Below, one piece after another: positions 1 through 12,683 of a stretch of 64,000 nucleotides of DNA. This DNA is from Capitulum mitella (Eukaryota; Arthropoda; Thecostraca; Pollicipedomorpha; Pollicipedidae). Location: the NCBI GenBank assembly GCA_030062745.1, contig CP099839.1, positions 18,724,733 through 18,788,732 on the forward strand, in the 5' to 3' direction. The translations under genes and the position numbers were made by a program. Position 1 is the stretch's first letter; each line of letters starts with the position of its first letter. Under the pieces are notes generated by a model. That model was not told the origin of the DNA and ran no database searches. It saw only the letters and a list, made by a program, of their open reading frames with translations.

Positions 1-813
1 GTGTTACTAACAATCTACAGCCAACCATCTTCGTAAATTGAAATTTACTTGGTTCATTGAAATGCATGTGAGAAATGAGTGTGATAGGTCTTCGCGCGAC
101 ATCAATAGTCCAAAACTATTTTCTGGAGTCTTTGACGAATTCTGCGTACACCTGACCGCATTTGTCTGCAAAACATTGTTAAGGCATACTGGCAGAGTTC
201 CCGATCGAACAACTCGCAGTAGGCCGGCACGTGCTCTGAATGTTCTGCAAACTTAGCACGGTCCTGATCCAGCGATGGAAAAGGCTCTGAATGACACGGA
301 AGAGGCGAACAGAAGGATCACATCGTCCCGCCACTGCACATCCAATTCGACTAGAGGCCATCTGTCAACAGAAGATACACGCATTCATCCCTGGTATGTT
401 TCCGTGCTAAAAAAAAACTGAGGCCCATCCGGCGCAATAACTGCGCTTCATTTCCAAAAACGTCAATCTCACTGCAGTGCCGGGTCCGACGGCGCCTGCA
501 GCCGTAGCCTGCGAGCCACAGCAACATCGGCCGACGGCAGCCGTCCGCGGCCGGCCCACCGACGCGCCGGCGCTGTCCCTGCCGCGCACCGATGACTGTC
601 TGTCGCGTGCCGAGGACGAACCGGAGAGTTCCGGCCGTTGATGACGGCGTCTGGCACTCGAGTCCAGACAGTCCGCATCCTCGGGCGTGACGCCACCTCG
701 TGGGGCCTGCGACCAGGCACTGTGTCCCACCCGTTCATGTGTTCCGCCTGTGGGATTTTCCCAGACGTTGCATTATCGACCACGGCCGGGAGCCTCAGTC
801 CGCACCGCCACCG
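1..813. other. Sequence downstream of FABP exon 3, no exon recognised
   Basis: This interval lies 3' of the last recognisable FABP exon on the minus strand. It should hold the start of FABP intron 3. I searched it for a short terminal exon encoding the beta-strand that ends these proteins (about 13 residues with an Arg-x-Tyr motif) and found none, so that exon probably lies beyond the left edge. The part from about 480 to 720 is GC-rich and CpG-rich but gives only unconvincing open frames. Confidence 0.5.
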
Positions 814-819
814 ACTCAC

Positions 820-3800
820 CAGCGTCATGGTGTCCCCGTCGAAGGTGCGCTTGATGACCGAGTCCTTCTCCTCCTTCTCCTTGTTGCCCTTCTGCTCGTG
901 GACCAGTGTGTTGCCGTCCACCGTGAGCGTGGCCTGCGGGCGGGGACGAGACGTCAGGCGGCGCGCTGCACAGGAGCGGAGGCCGAGGCCGCGGCTGGAC
1001 GGCCGCACGCTCTCCGCTCCGGACCGACCGACGGGCAGAACCAGTCGCGTCTGGCGTCCCCGCTCCGCGGCCCCGGCGAGTCAGAGCACGAGGCGGCAGG
1101 CCGTCCGTCCTGGTCTCCGACACCAGCCGGCCGGGAGGGGAGGGGCCGGAGGCCACGCGCCCGCGGCCCGTCCGGCCGGCCGGCGGGCGGGACGGGTCCG
1201 GACCGCGCCGTTCTGGTCCCGGTCTCCGCCGCCGGACCGTGGGCTGGGGCCGCGGACGGTCGGCGGCCGGCGGCCATCTATCGCCGTCGGCCGCAGCGGC
1301 ACGTCCGGGCGGGCGTGCTGTCGCCACCGCAGGACACAGCTAACAGCCCGGCCGCCGCGTCTGCCGCAGTAATTATTCGGGGCGAGCGCCGGCCGGCGGC
1401 GGGCCGACCTGTTTCGCCTCCGGCACTCCGCGGCGGCCGTCATCTGCCCGGAACAGGCAGGGCTGGACCGCCCCACCGAGTCCGGGTAGCCAGTCTGCTG
1501 GCAGCGATGTTCAGGGAGGGTTTGGATGAAGTGCTCTGCACGACCGATACGGAATAAATACGGCCGCAGAGGCAGCAGGTTTCTAGTCCTAAACTGAAAA
1601 ATACGCGCCCGCAAACGTCTTCAGGATGAGGCACAAGGCATTATAATCCTTTCCTCTAGTTACAAGCAATGTTTAACTGACGTGAGACACTAAAAATGTG
1701 CTTATTAATTCGTGAATCACTATTTCCTGTCTGATATTCCAGAAATAAAAGTCACCCATACTCCGCAAAATACCTCCACGTAGTAGCGGAAATGATAAGT
1801 CGCCATTAGGTCGAGGACCTTCTATGCTATCGACGTTCCACTCAGCTTCAGTTTGACGTCCCGCTCCGTCTTCTGTTTGCGCAACAGCGTTTGACAATTG
1901 GCAGATTACTTTGAGTCTTGGACTTTTGTCCTGAACACCGTATCACTATCGGATACTACACGACACACTTCCCGACATATCTTAATAACTCAAGCCCCTT
2001 CACATAACTAGTGACCTGACCTGACCTGACGACCCTCGTTTGTTCACAGACCTGGACCTTCCGGCCATCGGCCGTCTCCTCCTCGAACGGTTCGCCCAGC
2101 TTGAACTTAATAGAAGTGGTCTTGAAGGTGGTGATTGTCTTCAGCTCGTACTCGCCGTCCGTCTCGGTGATTTCGACAGTCGGCACCATCGTGTTGCCCA
2201 TCTTACGCATCATGAAGCCCACCCCTGCAGGCACAAACGGGGGAGGGGGTCACGACAAGGGAACGGTACGCGGGCGACGCCTGACATCAGCCGCTCAGGA
2301 CAGAAACGTCTGACTATACTCAGATAGGTGGTAGACGGCGGAACTGGCAACTCACCCCGGGCGGCCACGACGTTGCGTGTGTTGCTGCCACGCAACCTGC
2401 TAAAAAAAAGAAAAAAACATTGCAGAAAATCACTGCCAGATGAACCTCCAAAGGCACAGGTAGAATAGGTCAAGTCAATCGGGGTCAACCAAAGCCAAAT
2501 GATGAACATAAGACATTTTGTCTTTTTTACAGATATATTTACTCCATCTCCACGAAACTTTGACGGCAATTCGTCCACAAGATCACCGTACTTACCCGAA
2601 GCATAAGTGACTTGCGAAAGGCCAATCGAGATCACCAGAAGTCAGGTGTTAAGAATACAGTATTTTGTACACCGGGAAACGGGACAGGCCTTGATTGCAC
2701 AATGAATGCAGGTGCCCCACAGCCAAAGCAAAGGAAAGCTAGGTCAGGTAAACTGAGGCCATCAGAGGTCAAACATTATGTATCATTGTTCCTTTCCTGA
2801 AGATATACCCAGATCACCTAATTAGTCTTTGAGGTATCTTTCTTGTGTTGCTTTTGTCTCACTTTTTGTTTTGTTTTGGTTTCTCTGTTTCGCTTTTTTG
2901 GCCCTGACTAACCCTGGGTTCCTCTGATACTGTGGCCACGTCACTTCAGTTACCGATATATCGGCGTGTCCTACCGACCGACAACCCAACAAATTGTGTT
3001 ATGCTCTTTTTTTTAAAAATAAGCATTTTAAAATAATAACCTGCGTTAACCTCCACTGATCCGTCGTACGTCAACTTCGCTTTGTGGTATGTAAGCTCAT
3101 TATACGCGTCTACGAAATTTGGTTGCAATCGGCTCTATGCATGTGGAAAAAGGAAATGATACCAAATATTTCTGCCTGAATCCGTCTGACCTCAGTTAAC
3201 TTGGTCTACATCACTTAATATCCAGGGATTGTACGATCATTATATGAAACACCTCCGCAAAATTTCGTTGCAATGGACCGAACAGATCAGGAAACACGGG
3301 GCAAAATACGTTCCCCTCCCCCACGAGGGTGTGTAATTACCAGAAGGCCAACTGCGCACGTATTACCTGCATATCTTGCTGAGTGATAAGCATTCCCTCA
3401 TTCAGCCATTGTCACTGATGGTAAGGGAAATGCGCAGCTACACTGTTCGGCCGTTTTCTTTGCTTCACACGTAATCCATTTGCTACGTTTCGCCATTCTC
3501 TTCTGCATTCTGTCCGGTTATCCACTTCGGCTTACAGTTGGGCATCAATACCGAAAACAGTTACGCATCTACTCTGAGGTCTTCACCGATCCGAACTTTG
3601 ACGACGGTTTTCACGTCGCCGCGAGAGCAGAGCGTGCCAGACAGGAATGGTTTCGCGATCCAAGATAAACGCGATCCTACGGACCCGGGCGATGTACGGC
3701 CGACGTCGATCCGACCAATCGAGTTAAAAGGATATACAGGGAGGCGGCCAGCAGACAGTCCAAGTCGTCCCCAATGCCCCCAATGATCCAAATGGTCACC

Positions 3801-4516
3801 TACGTATCTAAAATATGGACGAACGTATGCCAGTCTTAAATTCCACACTACCTCCACATCTTCAACACATCTGAAGCCCAGAACCCAAACTTAGGACTCA
3901 GGAGCGAAGAAGCATCGAAAAAACATGGGAGAGGAGGAAAAGGACGTGTTTTCAGAGGGCTACTGGTGAATTTCCAAAAAAGTGGGGGACCCTTCCCCAT
4001 TCCTAATGTTTTACTTCGATGAATGTGACCAGCGGACGGGGGTGCCTAGGAGGCAGCATGACCAAATTTCCAACATCAAAACACCATGGAGGTGTCTGTC
4101 CAAACCTTTTCAAATCAGTGGTGAGAAACGTCATGAAACAGTTTTTTAAGGGCGTAACAAAACTGCAAACATTTTAAACTCGCAGCGCAGGAACGCATAG
4201 CACATTTTGACTTTATTTCCTGTTCTTTCAAAAGAAAAAAAAACATTAACTTCATCCATGATAAATAACTCAATAATCAATAACATATCAAAACCCCCCG
4301 AAAAGCACATAACGTACAAATTCCTGCATCCGTCAGCACCTCTCCGAAACTGATTGATGTATGGCAGAGGGAACCGGGATCGACGTACACTGCTACACTG
4401 TGCTCATAATAGATTATAAGCAAAAAGGAGCAAAGCAACTCACCTAGGGCTTTCATGTATTCATCAAAGTTCTCACTAGACTCCATTTTCCACTTTCCAA
4501 TCATTTCGTCGGGCAT
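820..4516 (-). CDS. FABP: Fatty-acid-binding protein, 3 of 4 exons present (3' partial)
   Basis: This gene encodes a cytosolic lipid-binding beta-barrel protein that carries fatty acids or retinoids. Three minus-strand exons are visible. Exon 1 is 4444-4516 (ATG at 4516; starts MPDEMIGKWKMESSENF). Exon 2 is 2052-2224 and includes VGFMMRKMGN and TTFKTTSIKFKLGEPFEE. Exon 3 is 820-933 and includes GNTLVHEQKG and VIKRTFDGDTMTL. Coding lengths of 73 and 173 nt for exons 1 and 2 match the classical FABP gene structure. Phases agree (1, 0, 0) and the junctions are GTGAGT, GTCTGT and GTGAGT donors with CAG acceptors. The 120 residues seen lack only the last strand of a roughly 133-residue family member; exon 4, with the ligand-contacting Arg-x-Tyr, was not found here. 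An upstream in-frame ATG at 4534 exists, but MPDEM fits the family start. The first intron is not CpG-depleted, unlike those of the other genes here. Confidence 0.93.
934..2051 (-). other. FABP intron 2, with a CpG-rich core
   Basis: This is the intron between exons 2 and 3. From about 940 to 1450 it is very rich in G, C and CpG. It supports long overlapping open frames on both strands that show no protein similarity I recognise, as expected from stop-poor GC-rich DNA. The side next to exon 2 has a short run of TGACC repeats at about 2014-2034. The CpG-rich core could be regulatory, but nothing more specific is visible. Confidence 0.6.
2225..4443 (-). other. FABP intron 1, no other gene seen
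   Basis: This is a 2.2 kb intron bounded by a GTGAGT donor (just below 4444) and a TGCAG acceptor (just above 2224). It is ordinary mixed-composition DNA with normal CpG content. I see no second gene, structural RNA or recognisable repeat inside. Confidence 0.6.
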
Positions 4517-4849
4517 TTTCGCACTTGCAGTCATCACAACCCGTCTTTTCACACGTGGAACGTGACCAGATGCTTATCGCTACGCCGCTAGCAGACGACG
4601 GACGCCGGCAGCAGTTGGCGCCTTGTTCCAACGCGCGTCACTTTTGTCGCTCTTATGAGAGCTACCAGATACGCCAAACATAACTCGTTTCTTGTCAGAT
4701 ATTTCCGGCTTCTAAAGGCATACATTGGAGTCGAAAATGAAATGACAGTACTCCGTACTGTAACTTGCACCCTCATAACTAACATAGCTTGTTCCCTCGC
4801 TTCATTGGCGCTTTCATGCCTGTATGTATGCATGTAAAACCAGTCGTTT

Positions 4850-4930
4850 TATTGATGCTAATGTAGACCGCTTGGTTCAGGGGGGCATATCCCCCATGCC
4901 CCCCCCCCTCCTTGGCTACGTCCCTGCGCT
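4850..4930 (-). repeat. Fragment of the CAGGGACGT-ended repeat (family C)
   Basis: On the minus strand this reads as the left end of the roughly 265 bp family described at 8431, 10208 and 22743. It begins with CAGGGACGTAGCCAAGG, followed by a G-tract, CATGGGG and then ACCAAGCGGTCTACATTAG. Only the first 80 bp or so are preserved. Confidence 0.6.
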
Positions 4931-7191
4931 GTTCATTCCCAGATACATCTGCACAGAACGTGACCACAATTGACTACAGTGGATCCAGCGCTGTTTTGGA
5001 ACCATTTCTTTTTATGCAGCAGGAGTCACCATAAAGGTCATGCAAAATTTTAAGTCCGGCCTGGTAGGGCCGTCGCTCTGGATGTCATGTGGGCTCCAAT
5101 ACCTGCAGATTACTCTAGTCGACCTCCTGTTATCCTGGAGGGCTCTCAATAGCGTAGCTGAAGATTTTTGGAATTTTTGGGGGGAGAGGGCGCGGGGTTC
5201 GTGAATAGGACTTCAGACCTTTTCTTCCCAGTCATTGCCGTGGGTCTAATGTTACAAGTTCTGAAAATGGGTCTCCAGCCATGCTCAGTACATATCCTTT
5301 CGGAGAATACCGCCCTCCGGCCGGACGGTCGGCCGCGATCAGATCGCATTGTACTTTGTGGAACGTTCAGTGATAAAATGCACGTCATGGTTGTCATAAC
5401 CACGAGTCAAAAGGAAAGGAAGTTAACACCGGTAAAACACGCACACTTAGTCACAACACCATGCCACTGGCCGTAAAGACAGTGAAGCGAGGGACAGTTG
5501 TGGCAGCGGCTTTGAAAAGAAAAGCAGAAGGGGAAGGTGGGATAGGATAGGATAGGATAAGAGGGAACTGGCTGAAGCCGGCACACGCGTGGCAACAGGA
5601 GGTTTGTCTGTCTGCCTCTGTGCGCTGGTGGGGGAGGCGGATCTGGTCGTCTCATCGGCCTAAACCCAATCACTCCAGCACGAGCTTACATTTTTATTAA
5701 TTGTGGAATGTGGCTTTCGTTTGCTAAATTTGAAATCATTCTCTATGTATTTCCTGGTTTTTATGTTTTAATTTCACGCGTCGTTTACAAAGATCTTCTT
5801 TTCACACACATGTATGAGAAATTTGACTTCTGATGGTAGGAACACCCTATGGTGGGCTGTGATTACTTTTACCGACCCTCTTTACGCAGACGCTTATTTT
5901 TCGCAATAAAATAATTTCTCAATGGGATGTGTTCACAGACTTGTGACGACCATTATAAGTCCTTTCACGTTGTTTCATTCTCATAGTTTTTGTCACCGCC
6001 ATTATATTTCGTCATTTATTTATCTTTTTACGTCATTCAATCATTCCCAAAACATGACCGAGGCCACGGAATTCACTGCAAAATTGCAGTGAACACGGAT
6101 TTGAAGATGGGATGTACGATAGCGTGCTTCCATGAGGCCGCTACGTCATTTCAGTCAGGCACGCGTTGACGATGTGCAGTAAGACATTGCCAACTGAGCT
6201 AAAAGACATCTTAAAACTCTAATACAGAGTCCGTCAGTACCACCGCCGCCGAGTCCTCATGCTAAAAATAGTGCGTCGCAGGCGGCCGAATTTTATTTAT
6301 TCAAAAGCAAGGGGGGAGGGGGACGTAAGAACCGAGGGAGGGAGAAGAGAAAGACAATCTCGCCCGCCCCTCCCCCAATTTTGGGCAACATTGAACATTA
6401 ACCCTATGGCGTTGCATGGAAAGAAACGAGGTAAAAACCACGTTTGCTACCCTCCCTCCATCTCCACAGATCTTCCGACGCCACTGGAAACAACTGCCAG
6501 CTCTTTCACCGTTGAAGGGACACTTAGTCCTTGTTTCCTGATACGAATGCAACTTTGTCTGCGAGTACTTGAAGCTCATTGAATCAGGGCTCATTTGCGT
6601 CCTACTGTACATTCGTTTCTAGCCTATTTGATAGTATGAGAATGGAAAATACATGCATTCGTCACGGCTAACGAGTGAAATAAGCGGTTTATTTCTATTC
6701 GGGTCATCCAGCGTTAGAACTTTTTCCGTCGTTTTTCATGTTCGTGTTTGATGAAACTGCAGGAACAGAACCATGAGGTCCCACGACTCGATAAATAATT
6801 TAGCAGCTTCAGTAGTCTGTGTCGTTTTCACATGTTTCCGCCAAGGAAACGTTTAAAACTGTACATCCTTCGCGCAAAACAGAAGGGAAATGTCTTCAGG
6901 TAACGAAAAGGTAGTCGACCTTGACTCTGTTTTCGGTATGATTTCGTTATGATCGATGCAAACGGAGGTGTCGCTAATGCACTTTGCACCCCAAGACGTG
7001 GTAGTTGGACACCTCGCTCCACGCGCTGGACCGTCCATGGTTGACGACGAAAATATGGCCTGATGGGCTACCGTAATAGCCAGTGACGTAACTTTGTATA
7101 CCTTTGCTATGGAACTTTCCAAACGAAAGGGAATCATTGGTTTGGGATTCCGTACCATTATCATGACCCGTGCATGGGTTTTCTTACTTTT
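4931..7191. other. Intergenic DNA, no gene seen
   Basis: The region upstream of FABP holds a short (GGATA)n microsatellite at about 5540-5560 and G-rich patches near 6305-6375. The open frames here are short, have no recognisable similarity and overlap on both strands. I see no supported gene. The promoter of FABP should lie just 5' of 4516-4560, but no TATA or initiator element is clear. Confidence 0.5.
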
Positions 7192-8410
7192 TTAACCCTA
7201 TTCCCGGAGGGCTAGACGGTATGGCCGATTCCCGGCAGGGGGGGGCGGATTCGGCCCCCCCCTGAGATCTCGAGAACTACTCATCCGATTTCATTGCAAC
7301 AAACGGCAATCGATTTGCCGTGATGTGAACTACACTTTTATAAAAAGAAATTTTCCAAATTTTGAAATTTGTGGATACAGGGGGGCAAAAATATCAAAAT
7401 GGGGGGTACTTTTGGACTTCTTATAACTCCGTTGTTTATCGACCGATTTCGATGAAACTGGCATGAATCGAGAGATTATGGATAGGGCTTTTACCATGGG
7501 TATGCAAATTTGAAATTTTGAGAAAATTCATGGGCGTTCACAGGGTTTCAAAAATAGGGGGATTAGTTTTCTAATAACTGAATGAACAAAAGAGGCCAAA
7601 ACACTTTTTTAGCTTCTGCTAGTCATGTTATGTTAAAGAAGTACAAATCGCATCGCGATGTTTGTATAATGATAGCATAGGCGGTGCCAGGAACATAAAA
7701 AAGGGGGAACTGTCATGGTCACACGTTCTTCAGATCAACTTGTGACCTTTGACCTTAAATGACCTCCAGTGACCTTGGGGTCACCTGGAATGATGTCGTG
7801 TGCATTCAATATTATCTGTAAACGTTTTTAATCGATTGAATTCACTCTATTCCAAAAAAATCATTTTTTGGCTTTTGCGATATAGGGTACGCGCACTGAC
7901 ATTTTAGGTCATAGCTCCGTGACCCGACCTGATATCAGGCTGAAACTTGGTACACAAGTAGAGGGCACCCTTCGACGTCATATACATTCCGGGTTTGGCA
8001 TTTGAAAAAACGGCGCCGAAATTATTACGAAAAAGCAAATTTTGACTTTTGACCTTGACCTGACCTTGTAAAGTGACCTCAGATAAACAAAATTACACAT
8101 GCACATTGCCCAACTATTTAGCTATACATTCATATAAAGTTTTAAGTTCTATCTTAAAAACTCTGTTTTTGGCAGACATTTTCCTTTTACCCTCAACATG
8201 GCCAAAAATGACCTGAGGTGCCTCCCAAAAACGTTGCCTGGCTCCGCCCCTGAGCAAAATAGAATTTCGAAATTTTGTCACGGCGCGTAGAAGGAATAGC
8301 TAGGAAAAGTCACCAAGTTTCGTGAAGCTGCGTTAAAAAGCCTGGAATTGGCAAGCAAAAAACCCGAGGGGGGGCGGATTCCGCCCCCCCCCTGCCGGGA
8401 ATAGGGTTAA
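7192..8410 (+). mobile_element. piggyBac-like non-autonomous element, family A copy 1
   Basis: This 1211 bp element (7196-8406) is flanked on both sides by TTAA (7192-7195, 8407-8410). It starts CCCTATTCCCGG and ends CCGGGAATAGGG. TTAA target sites plus CCC...GGG termini are the hallmark of the piggyBac superfamily, and the absence of an open frame of useful length makes this a non-autonomous derivative. Just inside each end there is a hairpin of a G-tract and a C-tract around CGGATTC or similar. The interior has many TGACCT/AGGTCA hexamers, for example at 7740-7790 and 8040-8090. A second full copy lies inverted at 10890-12109 and a deleted one at 61687-62196. Confidence 0.85.
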
Positions 8411-8430
8411 ATGATATACTGTAAACACGG

Positions 8431-8694
8431 CAGGGACGTGGCCAAGGGGGGGGGCATGGGGACCCCCCCCGAGCCAAGTGGTCTACACTAAATACATGGC
8501 GATTTCGCATGAATACGTAATAGTGATCATATATATGTTGCAAAAACAAGCATTGTGTGTTTCCCTGTACATTAAGTATGAGATAAATTGCATAAAATTG
8601 TTACCTTTTCTTGAAAATTTTGTCATATGCCTGTGGCATATGACATAATCTGACATTTGTCCTCCCCCCGAGGAGAATCCTGGCTTTGTGCCTG
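8431..8694 (+). mobile_element. Short inverted-terminal-repeat element, family C copy 1
   Basis: This 264 bp non-coding repeat begins CAGGGACGTGGCCAAGG and ends AATCCTGGCTTTGTGCCTG, so its two ends are imperfect inverted repeats. The interior shares ATGGCGATTTCGCA, ATAGTGATCATATATATG and the palindrome CATATGCC...GGCATATG with copies at 10208-10474 and 22743-23013. The organisation is that of a MITE. The superfamily is not clear. Confidence 0.7.
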
Positions 8695-10207
8695 AAGCAC
8701 GGTATCATTGTCACATTTTAGGGCTCAAGGGATTTATTTCTCCATGCCATAATTAACATGCCATGATTCTACACACATGGTAATAGCTTACGGCTTACCC
8801 TTACTTATGCGTAGTTTGGTCCATCCATTTGCGCAACAGGATGGTTGTCTTTTCCGATTGAACAACTGCACTATCCCACTGTGTCGCATTTCCGCCCTGA
8901 CACTTGACATTATATCTTACATCAAATGAGCTATGACGTCATGATGGAACCATGTCAGCCGTTTCGCGCGCCGACGCGGCGGCTTACAACGGTCTCAGTT
9001 TTTTTCTCAATGTAAGACGGTTGGAGTGCACAAATACAATACAGTATATCATATCAACCGACTCTAAATTGCACGTTCTATAAGACTATACATAGATTTA
9101 ATAGGCTTATGCTCACTACCGGGAGTATCGAGGGTGTAAACTGAGGTCATGAGTTACGACGGGAAACGTTACTTTTCATCTTTGGGAATGCGATAAGAAA
9201 TATGTATCGCAAAACAATGTACATTTTCGGATTGCTTGAGGTGTAAGGAACTGAATGATACAACTTTGGTGCAATTCATCTTTCATTGTACCAAAAGAGA
9301 ACGCAATGCAGCGAACGCCTGACTTGCTCCGATGGGCGGAGCGGAGTCGGCCGCGGAGTGATGGGTCTTCAGTGCCACAGCATGCCTAAAATTGAAATTC
9401 GCGTCGGATTTCAGCTAAAAAACAACGCTTTTAAGGCATTTAAGCTACGGTATTTAGCTAATCAGAGGTCATTCTAGGTCACTGAATTTAGATAACCTCG
9501 GATGACCCAAGATAATCTTGGATGACCTAAGAAAGCCTTTGTGTGTTATTCGACAATAATGCTTCTTTATTGAGATGCTACATTTTACTTCAGCATCTGC
9601 TATTATCTACAATAATGCTTCTGCAGCTCCGAGAACGCATTTAAGTCGACAACCCCGCATGACAAGGATTGACCTGGCATGACATGAGTCAGATTCCATT
9701 GATAAAAAAGCAACCATGTGGTGTACAGATAGATTCATAATTGACTGACAAACTGACTAATTGATTGATGATTAATTGACATAATTAACTGACATTGACA
9801 TAATTGATTGACAAACAAATTGACTGATTGAGGTCCATTTCGTTTCATCGTCATTTATTCTTTGGCGTTCATTTGCGCTTAAACTCGAAAAAAACAGCAT
9901 TTCTGCTAATTTTTTGAAGTTTGACCCGACCTGGAAGGTCACCCGTTGACCTGAGACCTTAAAAGCAGATGCCAGTCGCGAGATCTCGTCAGGCGCAACG
10001 TGCTGCCTTTTTCAGCGACGCTCTAGGACGCACTGTACGGAAATGGCCGGTGGGGGTCGTACCAGCCTCCTCTGTACGTTCGCATTATGCAGAAGGCCCT
10101 ATACGGACGAGAGTTAACATCCCACCACCGAGAGAAACCCACGCCAAAATGCATTTGAGCCCGGGTTTTTTACCGAGAGGAAGACCATGGTTCCGATGCC
10201 TAGATCC
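8695..10207. other. Intergenic DNA with low-complexity TGAC-rich tracts
   Basis: No gene is recognised. At 9478-9545 there are three diverged copies of a GGATGACCTAAG-like unit. At about 9740-9835 there is a low-complexity run built from ATTGACTGA and ATTGACATA words. The rest is unremarkable. Confidence 0.5.
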
Positions 10208-10474
10208 GCTTAGGGCGGATGCAAGCAAGGGGTACGTCCTCCCCTAAACCAAGCAGTCTACACTAGATATTTAGCGACTTCGCAGGAATACGGAATAGTG
10301 ATCAACTATATTTTGCAAAAGGAAACATTATATTTTTTTCTTGCGCGGAAAAGTTGGGATCAGTTACATCACATTGTTGTTTTTCCTACAAATATAAATT
10401 TCGCCATATGCCAGCGGCATGTGACAAAATTTGATATTTAGCATCCCCTGAGGAAAGTCTTGACTATATGCCTG
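10208..10474 (+). mobile_element. Short inverted-terminal-repeat element, family C copy 2
   Basis: This is a diverged copy of the family at 8431-8694. Shared words include CAAGCAGTCTACACTAGATAT, ACTTCGCAGGAATACGGAATAGTGATCA and CATATGCCAGCGGCATGTG, read in the same order. The left end is degraded; the right end reads TATGCCTG. A few short insertions make the middle hard to align by eye. Confidence 0.6.
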
Positions 10475-10889
10475 GGGATGGGGGTCACGGCCCGTCATGG
10501 CTACACACTTTTGGAAAACTACGCTCCTGCTTCGTGCGATATATCGGCTTTCGTGATTTCCCTTCCGACAGCGCGATCAGGTGCGTCGCCAGAAAAAAAT
10601 CGGGGGGATCCGATTATCTCTGGAGCCTTTCACCGGTCATTATCTGGTCTGGCTCGGTCATCATAACGTTTGAATAGTGAATATTAGCGTTGAATAACTC
10701 TTAATTTCCAAACAATTGGTAGATATGATAGCAGTTGGTTCAGGCCCGTACATCAAACATGACGGGAGGAGGAGGACGAGCAATAGCAGCCAGGATTTTG
10801 GTAAAGGGGGGGAGTCGACACTAATATAAGAAGACTCCGAAATTTTGTTTTCATTTTCTATTTTTTCCAAAATGAGGAAGGTTATACTA

Positions 10890-12109
10890 TTAACCCTATT
10901 CCCGGCAGGGGGGGGGGCTAAATCCGCCCCCCCTCAGGTTTTTTGCATGCCAATTCCAGGCTTTTTGACGAAGCTTCACGAAACTTGGTGACTTTTCCTA
11001 GCTATCCTTTCTACGCGCTGTGACAAAATTTCACGATTCTACTCTGCTCAGGAGCGGAGCCAGGCAACGTTTTTAGGAGGAACCTCAGGTCATTTTTGGC
11101 CATGTTGAGGGTAAAAGGAAAATGTTTGCCAAAAACAGAGTTTTTAAGATACAACTTAAAACTTTATATGGATGTATAGCTAAATAGTTGGGTAATGTGC
11201 ACAGAAAATTCTGTTTATCTGAGGTCACTTTACAAGGTCAGGTCAAGGTCAAAAGTCAAAATTTGTTTTTTTGCAATAATTTCGGCCCCGTTTTTTTTAA
11301 ATGCCAAACCCGGGATATATATGACGTAGAAAAGTACCCTCTACTTGTGTACCAAGTTTCAGCTTGATATCAGGTCGGGTCACGGAGCTATGACCTAAAA
11401 TGTCCGTGCGCGTACCTTATATCGCAATAGCCATAAAATGAAATTTTTGGAATAGAGTGAATTCAGGTGATTGAGAACGTTTACAGATAGTATCAAATGC
11501 ACACGAGATCATTCCAGGTGACCCCAAGGTCACTGGAGGTCATTTAAGGTCAAAGGTCACAAGTTGATCTGAAGACCGTGTGACCATGACAGTTCCCCCT
11601 TTTTCATGTCCCTGGCACCGCCTATGCTAACATTATACCAACATTGCAATACGATTTGCACTTCTTTAGCATAGCATGACTAGCAGAAGCCAAAAAAGTG
11701 TTTTTACCTTTTTTGTTCATTCAGCTGTTGGAAAATTAATCCTCCTATTTTTGAAACCCTGTGAACGCCCATGAATTTTCTCAAAATTTCAGATTTGTGG
11801 AGCCATGGTAAAAGCCCTATCCATAATCTCTCGATTCATGCCAGTTTCATTGAAATCGGTCCATAAATGACGGAGTTATAAGAAGTCCAAAAGTACCCCC
11901 CATTTTGACATTTTTGCCCCCCTGTATCCACAAATTTCAAAATTTTGAAAATTTCTTTTTATTTAAGTGTAGTTCACGTCACGGCAAATCGATTGCCGTT
12001 TGTTGCGATGAAATCGGACGAGTAGTTCTCGAGATCTCAGGGGGGGGCCGAATCCGCCCCCCCTGCCGGGAATCGGCCATACCGTCTAGCCCTCCGGGAA
12101 TAGGGTTAA
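10890..12109 (-). mobile_element. piggyBac-like non-autonomous element, family A copy 2 (inverted)
   Basis: This 1212 bp element (10894-12105) is flanked by TTAA at 10890-10893 and 12106-12109. Read on the minus strand it follows copy 1 (7192-8410) from end to end, including the extra terminal block with GGAGGGCTAGACGGTATGG and the G-tract/C-tract hairpins. The two copies are nearly the same length and lie 2.48 kb apart in opposite orientation, so this stretch could form a large stem-loop. It is non-coding, with the same abundant AGGTCA half-sites. Confidence 0.85.
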
Positions 12110-12683
12110 TGGCTGCACATCTGGAGATTTCGAAAATAAAGGCAGATTATACTTTTTCATAAAAATATCGCCTTTTAACCCCCGATAAGTTGTAACAATG
12201 GCCAACTTTTATAAGCCTCTGACCATAAGGAGAGGTCATCTGACCCCTCAAACTTCTCTGGCTCCCCTGCCTCCAGCTTTGGCTGCCCTACGAATCGTGA
12301 AAGTCGCATCTAACTATCAGGATTGCCTATATTGGATATATATGGTGTTTAGCTCGAAGCGAAAACTTCAAGCAGCTCAGATCCAAAGTACGAAAAATAT
12401 TGCTGCTTTTCACGCCATTTCCCATCGGAGAATGAGGGAGGCTATTGCACATCCACCTAAACTTCAACCTGGGCGGAAAGTCAAAACAGCTTGGCATATT
12501 CATGTTCGTAGTAACGCTGCCATATTACGCAGCTGAATGCAGCACTAAATTGTAGACATTTATGACTCGGATGTTTCTTAATCTTGCGAAAGAGACGTAA
12601 GCTTGGACGTACGCTTGACACGTCATATCCACGAATGACCACAAAATCTGTGGTGTATTCTTTTGTTTTTGTGTGATCATTTC
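12110..12683. other. CpG-containing region upstream of BET1, probable promoter side
   Basis: This short interval separates the family A element from the start of the CpG-depleted block. An open frame at 12198-12536 has no similarity I recognise and I do not call it a gene. If the noncoding BET1 exon below is real, its promoter lies here. No TATA box is obvious. Confidence 0.35.

Noticed and set aside
638..1557. Long overlapping open frames on both strands in FABP intron 2
   Set aside because: They occur in very GC-rich, stop-poor DNA in all frames, show Arg/Pro/Gly-rich noise and no domain, and lie inside an intron.
12198..12536. 112-codon open frame upstream of BET1
   Set aside because: No recognisable similarity or domain, and it lies between a transposon and the putative BET1 first exon; not enough to call a gene.
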